Assembly: GCA_018433765.1 (NCBI GenBank)
Contig: JAHDQO010000001.1
Coordinates: 434,001-498,000 of the forward strand
Direction: 5' to 3'
Source: Tissierellales bacterium
Lineage (GTDB): Bacteria; Bacillota; Clostridia; Tissierellales; Sedimentibacteraceae
Length of the DNA stretch: 64,000 nucleotides
Under the pieces are notes generated by a model. It saw only the letters and a list, made by a program, of their open reading frames with translations. It did not search any database and was not told the origin of the DNA. This document shows, in pieces, positions 1 through 8,747 of this stretch; within the stretch, counting starts at the first letter, position 1, and the number at the start of each line of letters is the position of its first letter. The translations under genes and the position numbers were made by a program.

Positions 1-248
1 TAGAAGATAATACAAGACATATTATGGAGATTACAGAATGCCTAATAAAAGAAGGAGGAAACAGAGAGATACGTACATTATACAAATATAATGTAACAGA
101 CAATATTGAAGCGGATGGAAAGATAAAGATTATAGGATACTACGAAAAAGTTAATGATATTTCTAAAACAATGCAAAGAAGATTGCTTGAAAATGGAATG
201 TCAAAAGCTGAATTAAGTAAGTTTATTGGAGGTGATTGCACTGAATAG
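1..248 (+). CDS. CpaF/TadA-type secretion ATPase, C-terminal end (partial)
   Basis: Only the last ~82 codons are present; the frame is open to the window's left edge. The peptide begins EDNTRHIMEITEC and continues with LYKYNV and a C-terminal NGMSKAELSKFIGG. This matches the C-terminus of CpaF/TadA hexameric ATPases (GspE superfamily), which drive Tad pilus or type II-like assembly at the inner face of the membrane. The Walker motifs would lie upstream, outside the window. The stop overlaps the ribosome-binding region of the following TadB-like gene, so the two are translationally linked. Confidence 0.75.
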   Translation, partial: EDNTRHIMEITECLIKEGGNREIRTLYKYNVTDNIEADGKIKIIGYYEKVNDISKTMQRRLLENGMSKAELSKFIGGDCTE

Positions 249-249
249 T

Positions 250-1173
250 ATGATTGTAATAGCATTTATATTAATGCTTGCAGGATTATTTATACTACTC
301 AAAATATCACCTATTGAAATGTTTGAGAAGCTAAAATCTCTTAGACCTAAAAAGAAAAAAGAAAGTATCAGACAAAAGGTGTTGGCAGTAACAAATAAAA
401 AAAAGGCTAAAGGCATTAAATTAATATTATCTGATGCAAAAGATATTTTGAAAATGACTGGTCGTGAAGGTAAATTCCATTTAATAATAATAGTATCACT
501 TTCATTATCAGTTGGTGGCATGTTTCTAGCAACAATAATTAATAATATGCTTTTGATACCAGTTTTAGGAGCAGGATTTGCACTCGCTCCATTTTGGTAT
601 ATAAAACTAGTAGCTACTAAGTGGAAAAACGAACTTAATGCAGAACTTGAGACAGCATTATCAGTTATAACAACTTCATATATGAGAAGTAATAGTATCA
701 TTACAGCTATAGAAGAAAATATAGAGTATATTAATCCTCCAGTATATGATGTTTTTAAAGCTTTCTTAGCTGATACTATGCTGATTAATTCTAATATTAA
801 AATGGCACTTGAAAAACTGCGAAGAAAAATAGATAGTGATGTATTTAGGCAGTGGGTAGATGCGGTTATAGACTGTCAAGAAGATAAGAATTTAAAATCA
901 ACATTAACACCAATAGTAACAAAACTATCTGATATGAGAATAGTATCAGCTGAACTTGATAATATGCTTTATGAACCATTAAAAGAGTTCATAGTAATGG
1001 CAGCACTACTTATTGGAAACATACCACTTATATATTTTTTGAATTGTGATTGGTATAATACACTTATGTTTACACCAGTTGGTAAAATTACACTTGCTAT
1101 ATGTTCAGTAGTATTATTTATAGCTATATCAGGAGTTGTGAAACATAGTAAGCCTGTTGAGTATAAACGATAA
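250..1173 (+). CDS. TadB-like type II secretion F-domain membrane protein
   Basis: An inner-membrane platform protein for Tad/type II-like pilus assembly. It has an N-terminal membrane segment, a basic lysine-rich stretch near residues 30-60, a central helix pair near 80-120 and a C-terminal membrane region. This layout is typical of TadB, with a T2SSF-like domain after the second segment. The start is uncertain: GGAGGTGAT lies at 228-236, and both ATG 250 and an in-frame CTG 241 are possible. It sits between the CpaF end and a lipoprotein gene, with a TadC-like gene further on. The role is inferred from layout and neighbours. Confidence 0.7.
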   Translation: MIVIAFILMLAGLFILLKISPIEMFEKLKSLRPKKKKESIRQKVLAVTNKKKAKGIKLILSDAKDILKMTGREGKFHLIIIVSLSLSVGGMFLATIINNMLLIPVLGAGFALAPFWYIKLVATKWKNELNAELETALSVITTSYMRSNSIITAIEENIEYINPPVYDVFKAFLADTMLINSNIKMALEKLRRKIDSDVFRQWVDAVIDCQEDKNLKSTLTPIVTKLSDMRIVSAELDNMLYEPLKEFIVMAALLIGNIPLIYFLNCDWYNTLMFTPVGKITLAICSVVLFIAISGVVKHSKPVEYKR

Positions 1174-1205
1174 TATGATATAATAAAAGTAAGATGGAGG
1201 GAGTT

Positions 1206-2030
1206 ATGATGAAAAAAATAATAGTATTATTCTTTTGTATTCTAATGTTAGTAGCATGTACATCACAACAAAATGAAAATGAAAAAGCCTTTATAAACAA
1301 TGTAAAAGCATTAAAAAATGAAACAGAGGTTACTTTAAACGATATTACACCATTTGAATGGGACACAGTATATTCATTTGGTCCATATACATCTAAAGAA
1401 GAGGTGCAAGAAACCATTGGTTTTAAAGCCAATGTAGGTGAAACAGTTAGTGAAGGTATGCCGCATTTAGTATTTGTAAAAGACAAGGAAGTTGTTTGTG
1501 AGATAATAGGATATCCTAGTAATTTAGGTATTGATATTAAATCCTTTAGTAGTAGTATAAATGCAAAGGATAATATTGTTTTCAAAGTGAAGAATTCAAG
1601 TGATATTATATGCTTATCAGAAAAAATTACTGACTTAACAGAAGAAGAAATATGGAGCACTATAGAAAATAAAGAGTGGAGTACATACGAATGTGGTTTT
1701 GTTGGATGTGGAATATATTTTTATACTGAGAATGATACAAAATATGCTCTTAGCATGGGTTATGGTAGTGGCGTGGCTGTTGTTGGTACATATAAATCAG
1801 AAGTTAAGCTAGAAGATAATATGGTATATCTTGATTTCCCAGCATATTTAACAGGAGGGCAGGGTATTTCAGATGAAGTCATTGAAATTGTACTTGTATA
1901 TAAGGATAATATTTTGTATTTTGGAGATATAAAATTTGAATTTGACCCTGAGAATCCTACTTCTTCTTATGATAAATGGATGGAAATGAAGGAAAAATGT
2001 TTGAAAATGAAGGAGGAGGAAAAAAATTGA
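1206..2030 (+). CDS. Secreted lipoprotein of the Tad-like operon
   Basis: It begins MKKIIVLFFCILMLVACTSQ, a short signal peptide with a lipobox (LVAC), so it should be lipid-anchored outside the cell. GGAGGGAG lies just upstream of two tandem ATGs; either may start it. The mature part of about 255 residues is acidic and I do not recognise a domain. A segment near the middle (YALSMGYGSGVAVVGTYK) looks beta-rich. It lies between tadB-like and tadC-like genes, and its end overlaps the start of the TadC-like frame, so it was probably made with the secretion apparatus. Confidence 0.65.
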   Translation: MMKKIIVLFFCILMLVACTSQQNENEKAFINNVKALKNETEVTLNDITPFEWDTVYSFGPYTSKEEVQETIGFKANVGETVSEGMPHLVFVKDKEVVCEIIGYPSNLGIDIKSFSSSINAKDNIVFKVKNSSDIICLSEKITDLTEEEIWSTIENKEWSTYECGFVGCGIYFYTENDTKYALSMGYGSGVAVVGTYKSEVKLEDNMVYLDFPAYLTGGQGISDEVIEIVLVYKDNILYFGDIKFEFDPENPTSSYDKWMEMKEKCLKMKEEEKN

Positions 2031-2889
2031 TAAAGATATTAACATTATTTGCACTATGCTTTAGTATGGGGCTTTTTTTTATTCTTTTAGATATACTTAA
2101 ACTACCAACTAAAAGGGCTAGTAAAACATTTTTAGCAGTTAGTAAAAAGGGGATTAAAAAGCCCAAATTACTAGAAGTGCTAGTTCTAGAATTATCAGAG
2201 AAATTAGGGCGATTTATTAAATTAGGTGACTATAAAAAACGAAAGTTAATGATGACATTAAGATAAATAAAACACCTGAAACATTTATAGCAACAGCATA
2301 TGTAAAAGCAGGAATGACATTATTAAGTGTTATTCCTGCTCTTTTAATAATTCCGTTATTAGCACCAGTGATTATAATAATTGCTATACTTATTTATTTC
2401 AAAGAAATAAAAAGTGCAGATGAGATATTAAAGAAAAGTAGAAGTGCTATTGAATATGAGTTACCACGTTTTGTCAACACCTTAGCTCAAGAACTCTATG
2501 GAAGTCGAGATGTGCTATCCATACTGGAAACCTATAAGAAGAATACAACTGGTGTATTTAAAAGAGAGTTAGAAATAACTACAGCTGATATGAAGTCTGG
2601 CAATCTTGAGAGTGCTTTGACTAGATTTGAAACAAGAATAGGCAGTAGTATGTTATCAGATGTGGTAAGAGGGCTTGTAGGAACGATACGAGGAGATAAC
2701 AATATCGTATATTTCCAAATGTTATCACATGATTTTAAGCAGATAGAATTACAAAGATTAAAAGCAGAAGTTATGAAAAGACCAGCCAAGATAAGAAGGT
2801 ATTCTATGATGATGCTAGGTTGTTTTGTGATGACGTATTTAGTGGTGATGGTGTTGCAGATTGTTGAGAATATGGATGGATTATTTTAA
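2027..2889 (+). pseudogene. TadC-like membrane protein, broken by a frameshift
   Basis: Two adjacent frames together make one TadC-like protein. The first starts at TTG 2027 behind GGAGGAGG and gives MIKILTLFALCFSMGLFF through KRKLMMTLR, then stops at 2266. The second continues one base back with KINKTPETFIATAYVKAG and runs through AILIYFKEIKSADEILKK to a C-terminal membrane helix. Intact TadC proteins run straight through this region. I see no canonical -1 slippery heptamer, so a small deletion or an assembly error is likely. An internal ATG at 2314 could yield a truncated second part of 191 residues. Confidence 0.65.
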
Positions 2890-3194
2890 CTTATAAGGTA
2901 GACATGTATATTTTGGTAGGTGTATAATATGAGATATATTGAGTTAAAAGTACTCAAATATATGTTTAGGAACTTATTTGTAGTTCAAATATTTTTTATA
3001 TCTAGGTGGACATAGAAATGTATACCAAATAATTTGGTGTAATAATAAATTAGATATTTGATTAAGTGTTATAGGCGAATAAAAGAGCTTATATACAGAT
3101 TTCAAATGAGGTATATATTTATTAATTTTAATGTTAAAATAAGTTTTTTTATATACTATTTTAAATACTTTAAATATTAGTGAGGTTGGAGAAA
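2890..3194 (+). promoter_or_regulatory. Upstream region of the Hsp90-like/TIR cassette with palindrome
   Basis: This gap separates the TadC-like remnant from the inserted defence-type cassette. It holds a perfect inverted repeat, ACCAAAT-A-ATTTGGT (3024-3038), the only strong symmetric site here and a candidate operator. I see no clear RNA gene or small ORF. Confidence 0.3.
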
Positions 3195-5627
3195 ATGTTT
3201 GAGGTTGATAATAGAAATAACCATATTCTACTTGAAAAAGTATTTGATGCAGGTGCGAATACAATATGGGCTGAAATGAAGAAGCTTAGGGGGAAACCAC
3301 CAGAACAAAAAGATTGTATGAGAAAAAGATGGGTATGGGAATTAATTCAGAATGCAGTTGATTGTACTCCTACTGGTGGTAAAGTTAATATTAATATTTC
3401 AATAGATACAGATAATCATCTTAAGTTTTCACATGATGGATTACCTTTTACATATGAAAATATAATTGATCTAATAACACAGATATCTTCAAAACAAAGT
3501 GAAGAAGATGTTAAAACAGGTAAATTTGGTACTGGTTTCATATCGACGCATTTATTATCAGAAAAAGTTGAAGTTAATGGGATTTTAAAACAAGACGATA
3601 AAATATTTAAACCACTAAACTTTTGTATTGATAGAAGTGGGACTTCATATCAAGAAGTAAGGGATGAAATCAAAAATACTCTTAGTTTTATAGAGAATAT
3701 AAAAGAAAATAAGAATATTCAGATACAGCAACCATTAAAATTTAATACATCATTCTTATATAATGCAAATGACTCAGAAGAGACAATGGATGCTATTAAG
3801 ATTGGCTTAAATAATTTAGATAGCACAATACCATTTGTTTTAGCTTTAAACCCTTCTATGGAATCAATTACATGTAATGGTATAAGGTATCACGTGCAAA
3901 GTAGATATACCGTTGATTTTGACAAATTTGATATTGTAGTAATTAGTAATTCAACAAATAATCCAATAACAATTCTTGTTAACCAAGAGGGAAAAGTAAA
4001 TATTTCCCTCTTGGTTGAGCACAAGTCGGAAAAGGTTTTTAGAGTTTTGAGTCTTAATAAGAATATTCCTAAATTATTCTGCAATTTTCCACTAATAGGT
4101 ACTGAGCTGTTTAGTTTCCCTGTGGTTTTAAATAGTTCAATGTTTGAAGTGGAAAAAGACAGAAATGCGATTCACGAAGGTAACAAAGAAAATATTAATA
4201 TTATCAATATGGGAATTAAATTGTATAGTGAACTTATAGATTTTGCATGTCAAAATCAATGGGAAGATTTATTCAATTTATGCTTTATTACAAAAAACAC
4301 TGATTCCAAACTACAGATGAAACTATACAATGTTATTGAAAAAAGGTTTGAATTATTACCTATAGTTGAAACAAATAAAGATGAACAATATTATGGCAGA
4401 ATGCCTATAAAATTAAAGAATAGTGATGAAAAGCAAATTTTAGTTCCTTACTGTGACAAAAAAGATTTATCAGATGATCTTTGGGATTTAGTAAATGAGG
4501 GTATTAGAGTTACTATACCAATAAAGAAATCTTACCAATACTGGGATAAGATCATTAACAATAAAATATTGATTGGTGATATAAATAAGATGTTGGAAGG
4601 AAGAAGTTTATCTGATTTACAAGCTTATTGTGGGAAGTCAGAACAAGATATATGGATGTGGTTAAATAAGTATTATGATTTTTGGATTAGATACAAGAGT
4701 ATTGAGGAATTCATAGATGAAGTATATGTAATAAATCAGAGTAATAAATTTGTAAAAAATACTCAATTGTATATAGATTCAAATATTGATAATGCATTGA
4801 AGAATATACTTGTTGATTTAGATTCGAATATTAAAGACAGCTTATTAAGTAGAGAAATTAACTTGAGGGAAGGAATTATTGAAAAAAGTAGAGACAATGA
4901 ATTTGTGTCTAAGAGAATTCAAGAAAAAGTTAATGCAATATTATCTGATGAAACAATTAATAATACAAAAAGGACTTACGAAACTCAAAATTTATTTAGT
5001 AGATTGACTGATTGGTTCTTTACTAATCCAGAATTAAGTGAAAAATTATTTGATACATTGTATGAGAAAAAAAGCTTATTGTCTCCACCAGAAGTTAATA
5101 TTAGAAGACTTAAAATAGCTGAAAAGATAGAAAGTCATAATATTAAGTATGAGCAACTTGATGATATTATTAATAATCATACAAAAATTGGGCAACTTAT
5201 TGAAAATTTAGATGATCTTTCACCTCAAGAAATTAAGGAACAGTTAAAGCATATTACTAATCATTCAGTATATGCAAAAGAATATTTAAATAAAATTATG
5301 GAAAGAACAATTGAATCAGTCTATAATTATCTTTATGAAACAGACAAGTATACATTACCTGATTCAATAGAAGAATGGAAAGAACAAAGTTATTCTGATA
5401 CTGTATTTGCCACTGTAAAAGATGGGCGGGCTATCAGAATTGTAGTTAGACCAAGTGATTATAATAAAATCATATTTTTTAATGAAGAGGAATATGAAGC
5501 TTTAGATGATGTAGATTACGAATTATGGACGAATAATGGACAAAATACAAAAATGGTAACGTTAGGGGATATTATCAAAACAACTGGAATAACTGTCATA
5601 CCATTAAGGGATTTATTTAATAACTAA
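3195..5627 (+). CDS. GHKL/Hsp90-like (sacsin-type) ATPase, candidate defence protein
   Basis: An 810-residue protein with an N-terminal GHKL ATPase domain. The N-box ELIQNAVD lies near residues 49-56, the HDGLPF nucleotide-binding loop near 80-85, and GKFGTGF near 109-115. This matches sacsin/Hsp90-type ATPases. The remaining ~650 residues are helix-rich, lack recognisable catalytic motifs, and may be a sensor or scaffold. ATG 3195 follows GGTTGGAG; an upstream GTG at 3180 is less likely. It is followed 29 bp later by an AlbA_2-TIR protein, so the two probably form one operon. Hsp90-like ATPases recur in predicted bacterial defence loci; the antiphage role here is inference. Confidence 0.7.
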   Translation: MFEVDNRNNHILLEKVFDAGANTIWAEMKKLRGKPPEQKDCMRKRWVWELIQNAVDCTPTGGKVNINISIDTDNHLKFSHDGLPFTYENIIDLITQISSKQSEEDVKTGKFGTGFISTHLLSEKVEVNGILKQDDKIFKPLNFCIDRSGTSYQEVRDEIKNTLSFIENIKENKNIQIQQPLKFNTSFLYNANDSEETMDAIKIGLNNLDSTIPFVLALNPSMESITCNGIRYHVQSRYTVDFDKFDIVVISNSTNNPITILVNQEGKVNISLLVEHKSEKVFRVLSLNKNIPKLFCNFPLIGTELFSFPVVLNSSMFEVEKDRNAIHEGNKENINIINMGIKLYSELIDFACQNQWEDLFNLCFITKNTDSKLQMKLYNVIEKRFELLPIVETNKDEQYYGRMPIKLKNSDEKQILVPYCDKKDLSDDLWDLVNEGIRVTIPIKKSYQYWDKIINNKILIGDINKMLEGRSLSDLQAYCGKSEQDIWMWLNKYYDFWIRYKSIEEFIDEVYVINQSNKFVKNTQLYIDSNIDNALKNILVDLDSNIKDSLLSREINLREGIIEKSRDNEFVSKRIQEKVNAILSDETINNTKRTYETQNLFSRLTDWFFTNPELSEKLFDTLYEKKSLLSPPEVNIRRLKIAEKIESHNIKYEQLDDIINNHTKIGQLIENLDDLSPQEIKEQLKHITNHSVYAKEYLNKIMERTIESVYNYLYETDKYTLPDSIEEWKEQSYSDTVFATVKDGRAIRIVVRPSDYNKIIFFNEEEYEALDDVDYELWTNNGQNTKMVTLGDIIKTTGITVIPLRDLFNN

Positions 5628-5656
5628 ATCTAATAGATATAAAAATGGAGGTTTTT

Positions 5657-6619
5657 ATGATTGATTCAATTATAAAAAAAATTGAAATTGAGGATAGAAA
5701 ATTCACCACATACATACATCCAATAGAGACAAATGAGAAAATTGCTGAATGGATTTCAGCGTATTCAAATACACAAGGTGGAATAATTATTTTTGGGATA
5801 AATGACGATGGGAAAAATTTACATATAAAGAATTTTCCATTTGATATTGATGAAAATAAGATTAGAAAGTTGTTAGATAATCATGTTGTGTTTTATATTG
5901 AGAAATTTAATTATATGAATAGAAAATTAGCATATATTAAAGTTGAAAAGAATGATGTTGTGGTTAAAGCTCAAGGTGTGGCTTATATAATAACTAATAA
6001 TCAAGACATATCTAAAGTTATATCTAAAAAGGTATTTATATCATATAATCACAATGAAACAGATATTGTAAATATTATAGAAAAAATTCTTATTAAGAAA
6101 GGTAATAATAAAATTGAAATATCTAGAGATATTAACGAGTTAAGATATAAAGATAGTTTAGATAAATTTATGAAAAGCATTAAGGAACATGATTACATAA
6201 TATCAATTATATCTAATGCATACTTGAGATCAATTCCGTGTATGTATGAAATTTCCGAACTAATGAGGGACAGAGATTACTATAAGAAGTTGTTGTTTAT
6301 TATAATTACTGAGGATGATAAAAAATACTACAAAAAAGATGTAAAAAATATTGAAGCAGATATTTATTCGTTAAATAGATTTGATTATATAACTTACTGG
6401 GAGAATGAAAAAGCAAAAATTGATAGTAAGTTATTAGAAATAAAAAATCCAGCCTTAACTTCTGATATTGCAAGGTTATCAAAAAAAATAGAAATTATAA
6501 CGTTAAATATTGGAGACTTTATATCAAAACTTAATGATGGGCTAGGTGTTAATTTTGAGAAAATGCTCAAATCGGATTTTCAAGATTTTATTACAATAAT
6601 TCTGGGTCAAGAAAAATAA
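5657..6619 (+). CDS. AlbA_2 (Schlafen-type) plus TIR domain protein
   Basis: A 320-residue protein with two domains. The N-terminus (residues ~25-110) carries YSNTQGGIIIFGI, the hallmark of AlbA_2/Schlafen-type nucleic-acid-associated domains. From ~126 a TIR domain starts with KVFISYNHNETD, continues with ISRDINELRY and HDYIISIIS, and includes PCMYEISEL, whose Glu (~198) is the expected NADase catalytic residue. TIR domains in bacterial immunity degrade or process NAD+ after infection is sensed. ATG 5657 follows GGAGG. The partner is the Hsp90-like ATPase just upstream, which could act as sensor with this protein as effector (inference). Confidence 0.7.
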   Translation: MIDSIIKKIEIEDRKFTTYIHPIETNEKIAEWISAYSNTQGGIIIFGINDDGKNLHIKNFPFDIDENKIRKLLDNHVVFYIEKFNYMNRKLAYIKVEKNDVVVKAQGVAYIITNNQDISKVISKKVFISYNHNETDIVNIIEKILIKKGNNKIEISRDINELRYKDSLDKFMKSIKEHDYIISIISNAYLRSIPCMYEISELMRDRDYYKKLLFIIITEDDKKYYKKDVKNIEADIYSLNRFDYITYWENEKAKIDSKLLEIKNPALTSDIARLSKKIEIITLNIGDFISKLNDGLGVNFEKMLKSDFQDFITIILGQEK

Positions 6620-6630
6620 TAATATTTATT

Positions 6631-6683
6631 AACTCTTTTCAATGTGTACAGTTTTAACTACTCATATTGGGAAGAGTTTTTGT
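6631..6683 (+). terminator. Terminator closing the Hsp90-like/TIR cassette
   Basis: AACTCTT (6631-6637) pairs with AAGAGTT (6672-6678), with an additional inner CAAT/ATTG pairing, followed by a T-run. It ends the inserted cassette before the Tad genes resume. Confidence 0.6.
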
Positions 6684-6702
6684 TATAAAGGAGGACAATT
6701 AA

Positions 6703-7095
6703 TTGAACATACTAGAAAATAAAAAAGGAGAAGGTTACATAGACTCAGTAATTGTAGTCTTTGTAGTTATACTCATTGTTACACTAGCTACAAGCGTATT
6801 ACCGATCTTTATTAAAAAAACAAAACTAGACACCTTTGCAGACAAAGTAGTAAGATATGCAGAGATAGAAGGTAGAATCGGAGCAAAAACAAGAAATAAA
6901 ATAAATGAAATGATAGAGGAAACAGGACTTGATCCTAATGTTAAATGGTCAACAACTGGGAAAATACAGCTTAATAATGAATTTAATTTAGTACTTACAT
7001 TAGAAACCGATATAGGTTTCTTTTCTTTTGGCTCTTTTCCTATTACATTAACATCTAAAGCCACGGGAAGGAGTGAAATTTATTGGAAGAATTGA
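6703..7095 (+). CDS. Pseudopilin-like membrane protein (DUF4320-like)
   Basis: A 130-residue protein with a short basic leader (NILENKKGEGYIDS), one N-terminal hydrophobic helix (VIVVFVVILIVTLATSVLPIF) and a small periplasmic-type domain. Residues after the helix (DKVVRYAEIEGRIG) resemble the DUF4320 family found in Clostridia beside TadE-like genes. It probably acts as a minor pilin or assembly factor. The TTG start at 6703 follows GGAGG. It overlaps the next pseudopilin-like gene by 13 bp. It resumes the Tad operon interrupted by the Hsp90-like/TIR cassette. Confidence 0.65.
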   Translation: MNILENKKGEGYIDSVIVVFVVILIVTLATSVLPIFIKKTKLDTFADKVVRYAEIEGRIGAKTRNKINEMIEETGLDPNVKWSTTGKIQLNNEFNLVLTLETDIGFFSFGSFPITLTSKATGRSEIYWKN

Positions 7096-7610
7096 TAAAA
7101 AATAAAGAAGGAAATGCAGTCATATTAGCTTGTACTGCTGTTCTAATAATGATGTTGCTATTTACAGTCATTGCAGAGTACATAAGACTTCAAACTATAG
7201 CAAAAGGGGTGCGTGATAGCGTGCAATCATCAGTTATATCAGTTATAACAAACAATTGGGATAACAACTATAACGGTCTAAGACAAGGATATGCAGGGGG
7301 ATATACTCTTAATGGTAACGATTGGGAAACGGACATTGACGAAGGGGCAGTTTATTATGATTTATCAAGTACTTTAGGATTGCAAAGAAGCGGTAGTAAA
7401 TATATAAAGTATTCAGGACAAGAGGTTGAATACTCGGTATATAATCTTAATGTTAATGTAACCAATACACCAATTAGAGGAAATGAAAATGATGATTTTA
7501 GTGCAGATGTATATATTACCCTTAAAGTGCCGCTTGGATTTGGATGGGGACATTTGCCAGATATGACCATTCATTTAAAAGTAAAAGCTAAATTTATTCC
7601 AAAATTCTAA
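7083..7610 (+). CDS. TadE/pseudopilin-like membrane protein
   Basis: A 175-residue protein with a short cytoplasmic segment ending NKEGNA, one hydrophobic helix (VILACTAVLIMMLLFTVIAE) and a mainly beta extracellular domain. This matches TadE/TadF-like minor pilins. The TTG start at 7083 has AAGGAG upstream and overlaps the preceding gene, indicating coupled translation. A role in the pilus or mating channel is inferred from layout and neighbours. Confidence 0.6.
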   Translation: MEELIKNKEGNAVILACTAVLIMMLLFTVIAEYIRLQTIAKGVRDSVQSSVISVITNNWDNNYNGLRQGYAGGYTLNGNDWETDIDEGAVYYDLSSTLGLQRSGSKYIKYSGQEVEYSVYNLNVNVTNTPIRGNENDDFSADVYITLKVPLGFGWGHLPDMTIHLKVKAKFIPKF

Positions 7611-7614
7611 TTCC

Positions 7615-7676
7615 TTGACAGAAAACTATTGTAGTGATAATATAATTATAACAACTATAGTTATAATAACTATAGT
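7615..7676 (+). promoter_or_regulatory. Promoter and repeated PadR-type operator
   Basis: TTGACA (7615-7620) is followed after 17 bp by TAATAT. Two identical self-complementary octamers ACTATAGT (7654-7661, 7669-7676) lie just downstream, with an imperfect third, ACTATTGTAGT, at 7625-7635. They directly precede a PadR-like gene, so autoregulation is likely. Confidence 0.55.
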
Positions 7677-7692
7677 GATGAGGAGTGATTTC

Positions 7693-8019
7693 ATGTCAAA
7701 GAGGAATACTGACTTAACTATATATATATTATTAGCATTACTAGAAAAGCCACTAAAGGGTTATGACATATCAAAAGAGGTTATGAGAATATCAGAAGGA
7801 GAAGTAAAAGTTTTAAATGCGTCTCCATATGCAAAACTTAAGAAAATGCTAGAACTTGGACTTATTAAGATTACAGACGAATTAAATGAAAACCGAAGAG
7901 TAGTATTTTATGGAATTACAGACAAAGGAAGAGATACTATCAACAATGAACTTAAAAAACTTGAGATACTAACATCTCGAATAAAGAAGACATTGGAGGT
8001 AAATGATTATGAAGAATAA
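7693..8019 (+). CDS. PadR-family transcriptional regulator
   Basis: A 108-residue winged-helix protein with the PadR pattern: LTIYILLALLEKPLKGYDIS, then SPYAKLKKMLELGLIKI and YGITDKGRDTINNEL with a C-terminal helix. PadR proteins bind as dimers to short palindromes and usually repress. ATG 7693 follows GAGGAG. The repeated ACTATAGT palindromes upstream are the likely target. Its end overlaps the next gene, so it probably controls the downstream part of the secretion element. The ligand is unknown. Confidence 0.75.
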   Translation: MSKRNTDLTIYILLALLEKPLKGYDISKEVMRISEGEVKVLNASPYAKLKKMLELGLIKITDELNENRRVVFYGITDKGRDTINNELKKLEILTSRIKKTLEVNDYEE

Positions 8020-8673
8020 CAGAATAAAGCAAATCACTATTATAAGTGTACTTTTAGTAATAGCAATAGCACTTGTGTATGGAATATATCAAAAATCACA
8101 ACCTATTATACAACCAGATGTAGGTGTAAATAATGAAGAATCAAAAAAAGTAAAAGTTGAGGATATTGAAGAAAAATCAACAATTAAAGTACCAGATATA
8201 AAAGTTATTGAACAGAATAATGATAATGAGATGGAAGAAGAAAAAGAAACGGACGAAGTAGACAATATTAAAGACAAGGATATAGAAGAAGTTACAGTAG
8301 AAGTGGATAAACCGGTTGTTCCACCGAAGCCTGAACTACCTAAAGAAGAACCTGTTGATGAACTACTAAATCAGAGACTAAACCTATACCTAGTGATGAA
8401 GATGCAGTTAAAAATGGTGATGAGGAAGAAAATATTAACCCACCAACATATGATGAATTACCAACAATAGAAGAAAAACCTATAGAAAATCCAGTTATTG
8501 TCACACCTGATGTACCTAAAGATACATCAGAAGATAAAAGTGAAAATCTAGTACCAGATAGTGAAAAACCATTTTTAAAACCACCATCAAGTGTACCGTC
8601 AAATGGAGACAGAGGTGAACGTGATAGTTCCAATTATGGTGACGGTGAGTGGGGATCAGGAGACAAATTTTAG
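8009..8673 (+). pseudogene. Acidic/proline-rich single-pass membrane protein with frameshift
   Basis: The first ~120 codons give an N-terminal membrane anchor (ITIISVLLVIAIALVYGIY) and a Glu/Lys-rich tail ending PPKPELPKEEPVDELL. The frame then runs into out-of-character sequence, while the frame one base back continues the same composition (SETKPIPSDEDAVKNGDEEE through GEWGSGDKF) to 8673. One missing A near 8367 in CTACTAAATC explains it. It was probably a spacer or wall-spanning component of the apparatus. An assembly error is an alternative to decay. Confidence 0.55.
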
Positions 8674-8698
8674 GAACATAAAAGTTATATATTATTGC

Positions 8699-8730
8699 TA
8701 AGTCAATTCTTTAATGGATTGGCTTTTTTA
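8699..8730 (+). terminator. Intrinsic terminator
   Basis: AAGTCAAT pairs with ATTGGCTT (one G-U pair), followed by a T-run, immediately upstream of the large secreted protein gene. Confidence 0.6.
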
Positions 8731-8747
8731 TGTTAGGAGATGATAAT

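Noticed and set aside
2262-2275. Programmed -1 frameshift in tadC
   Set aside because: No X-XXY-YYZ heptamer or downstream stem at the junction; a deletion fits better.
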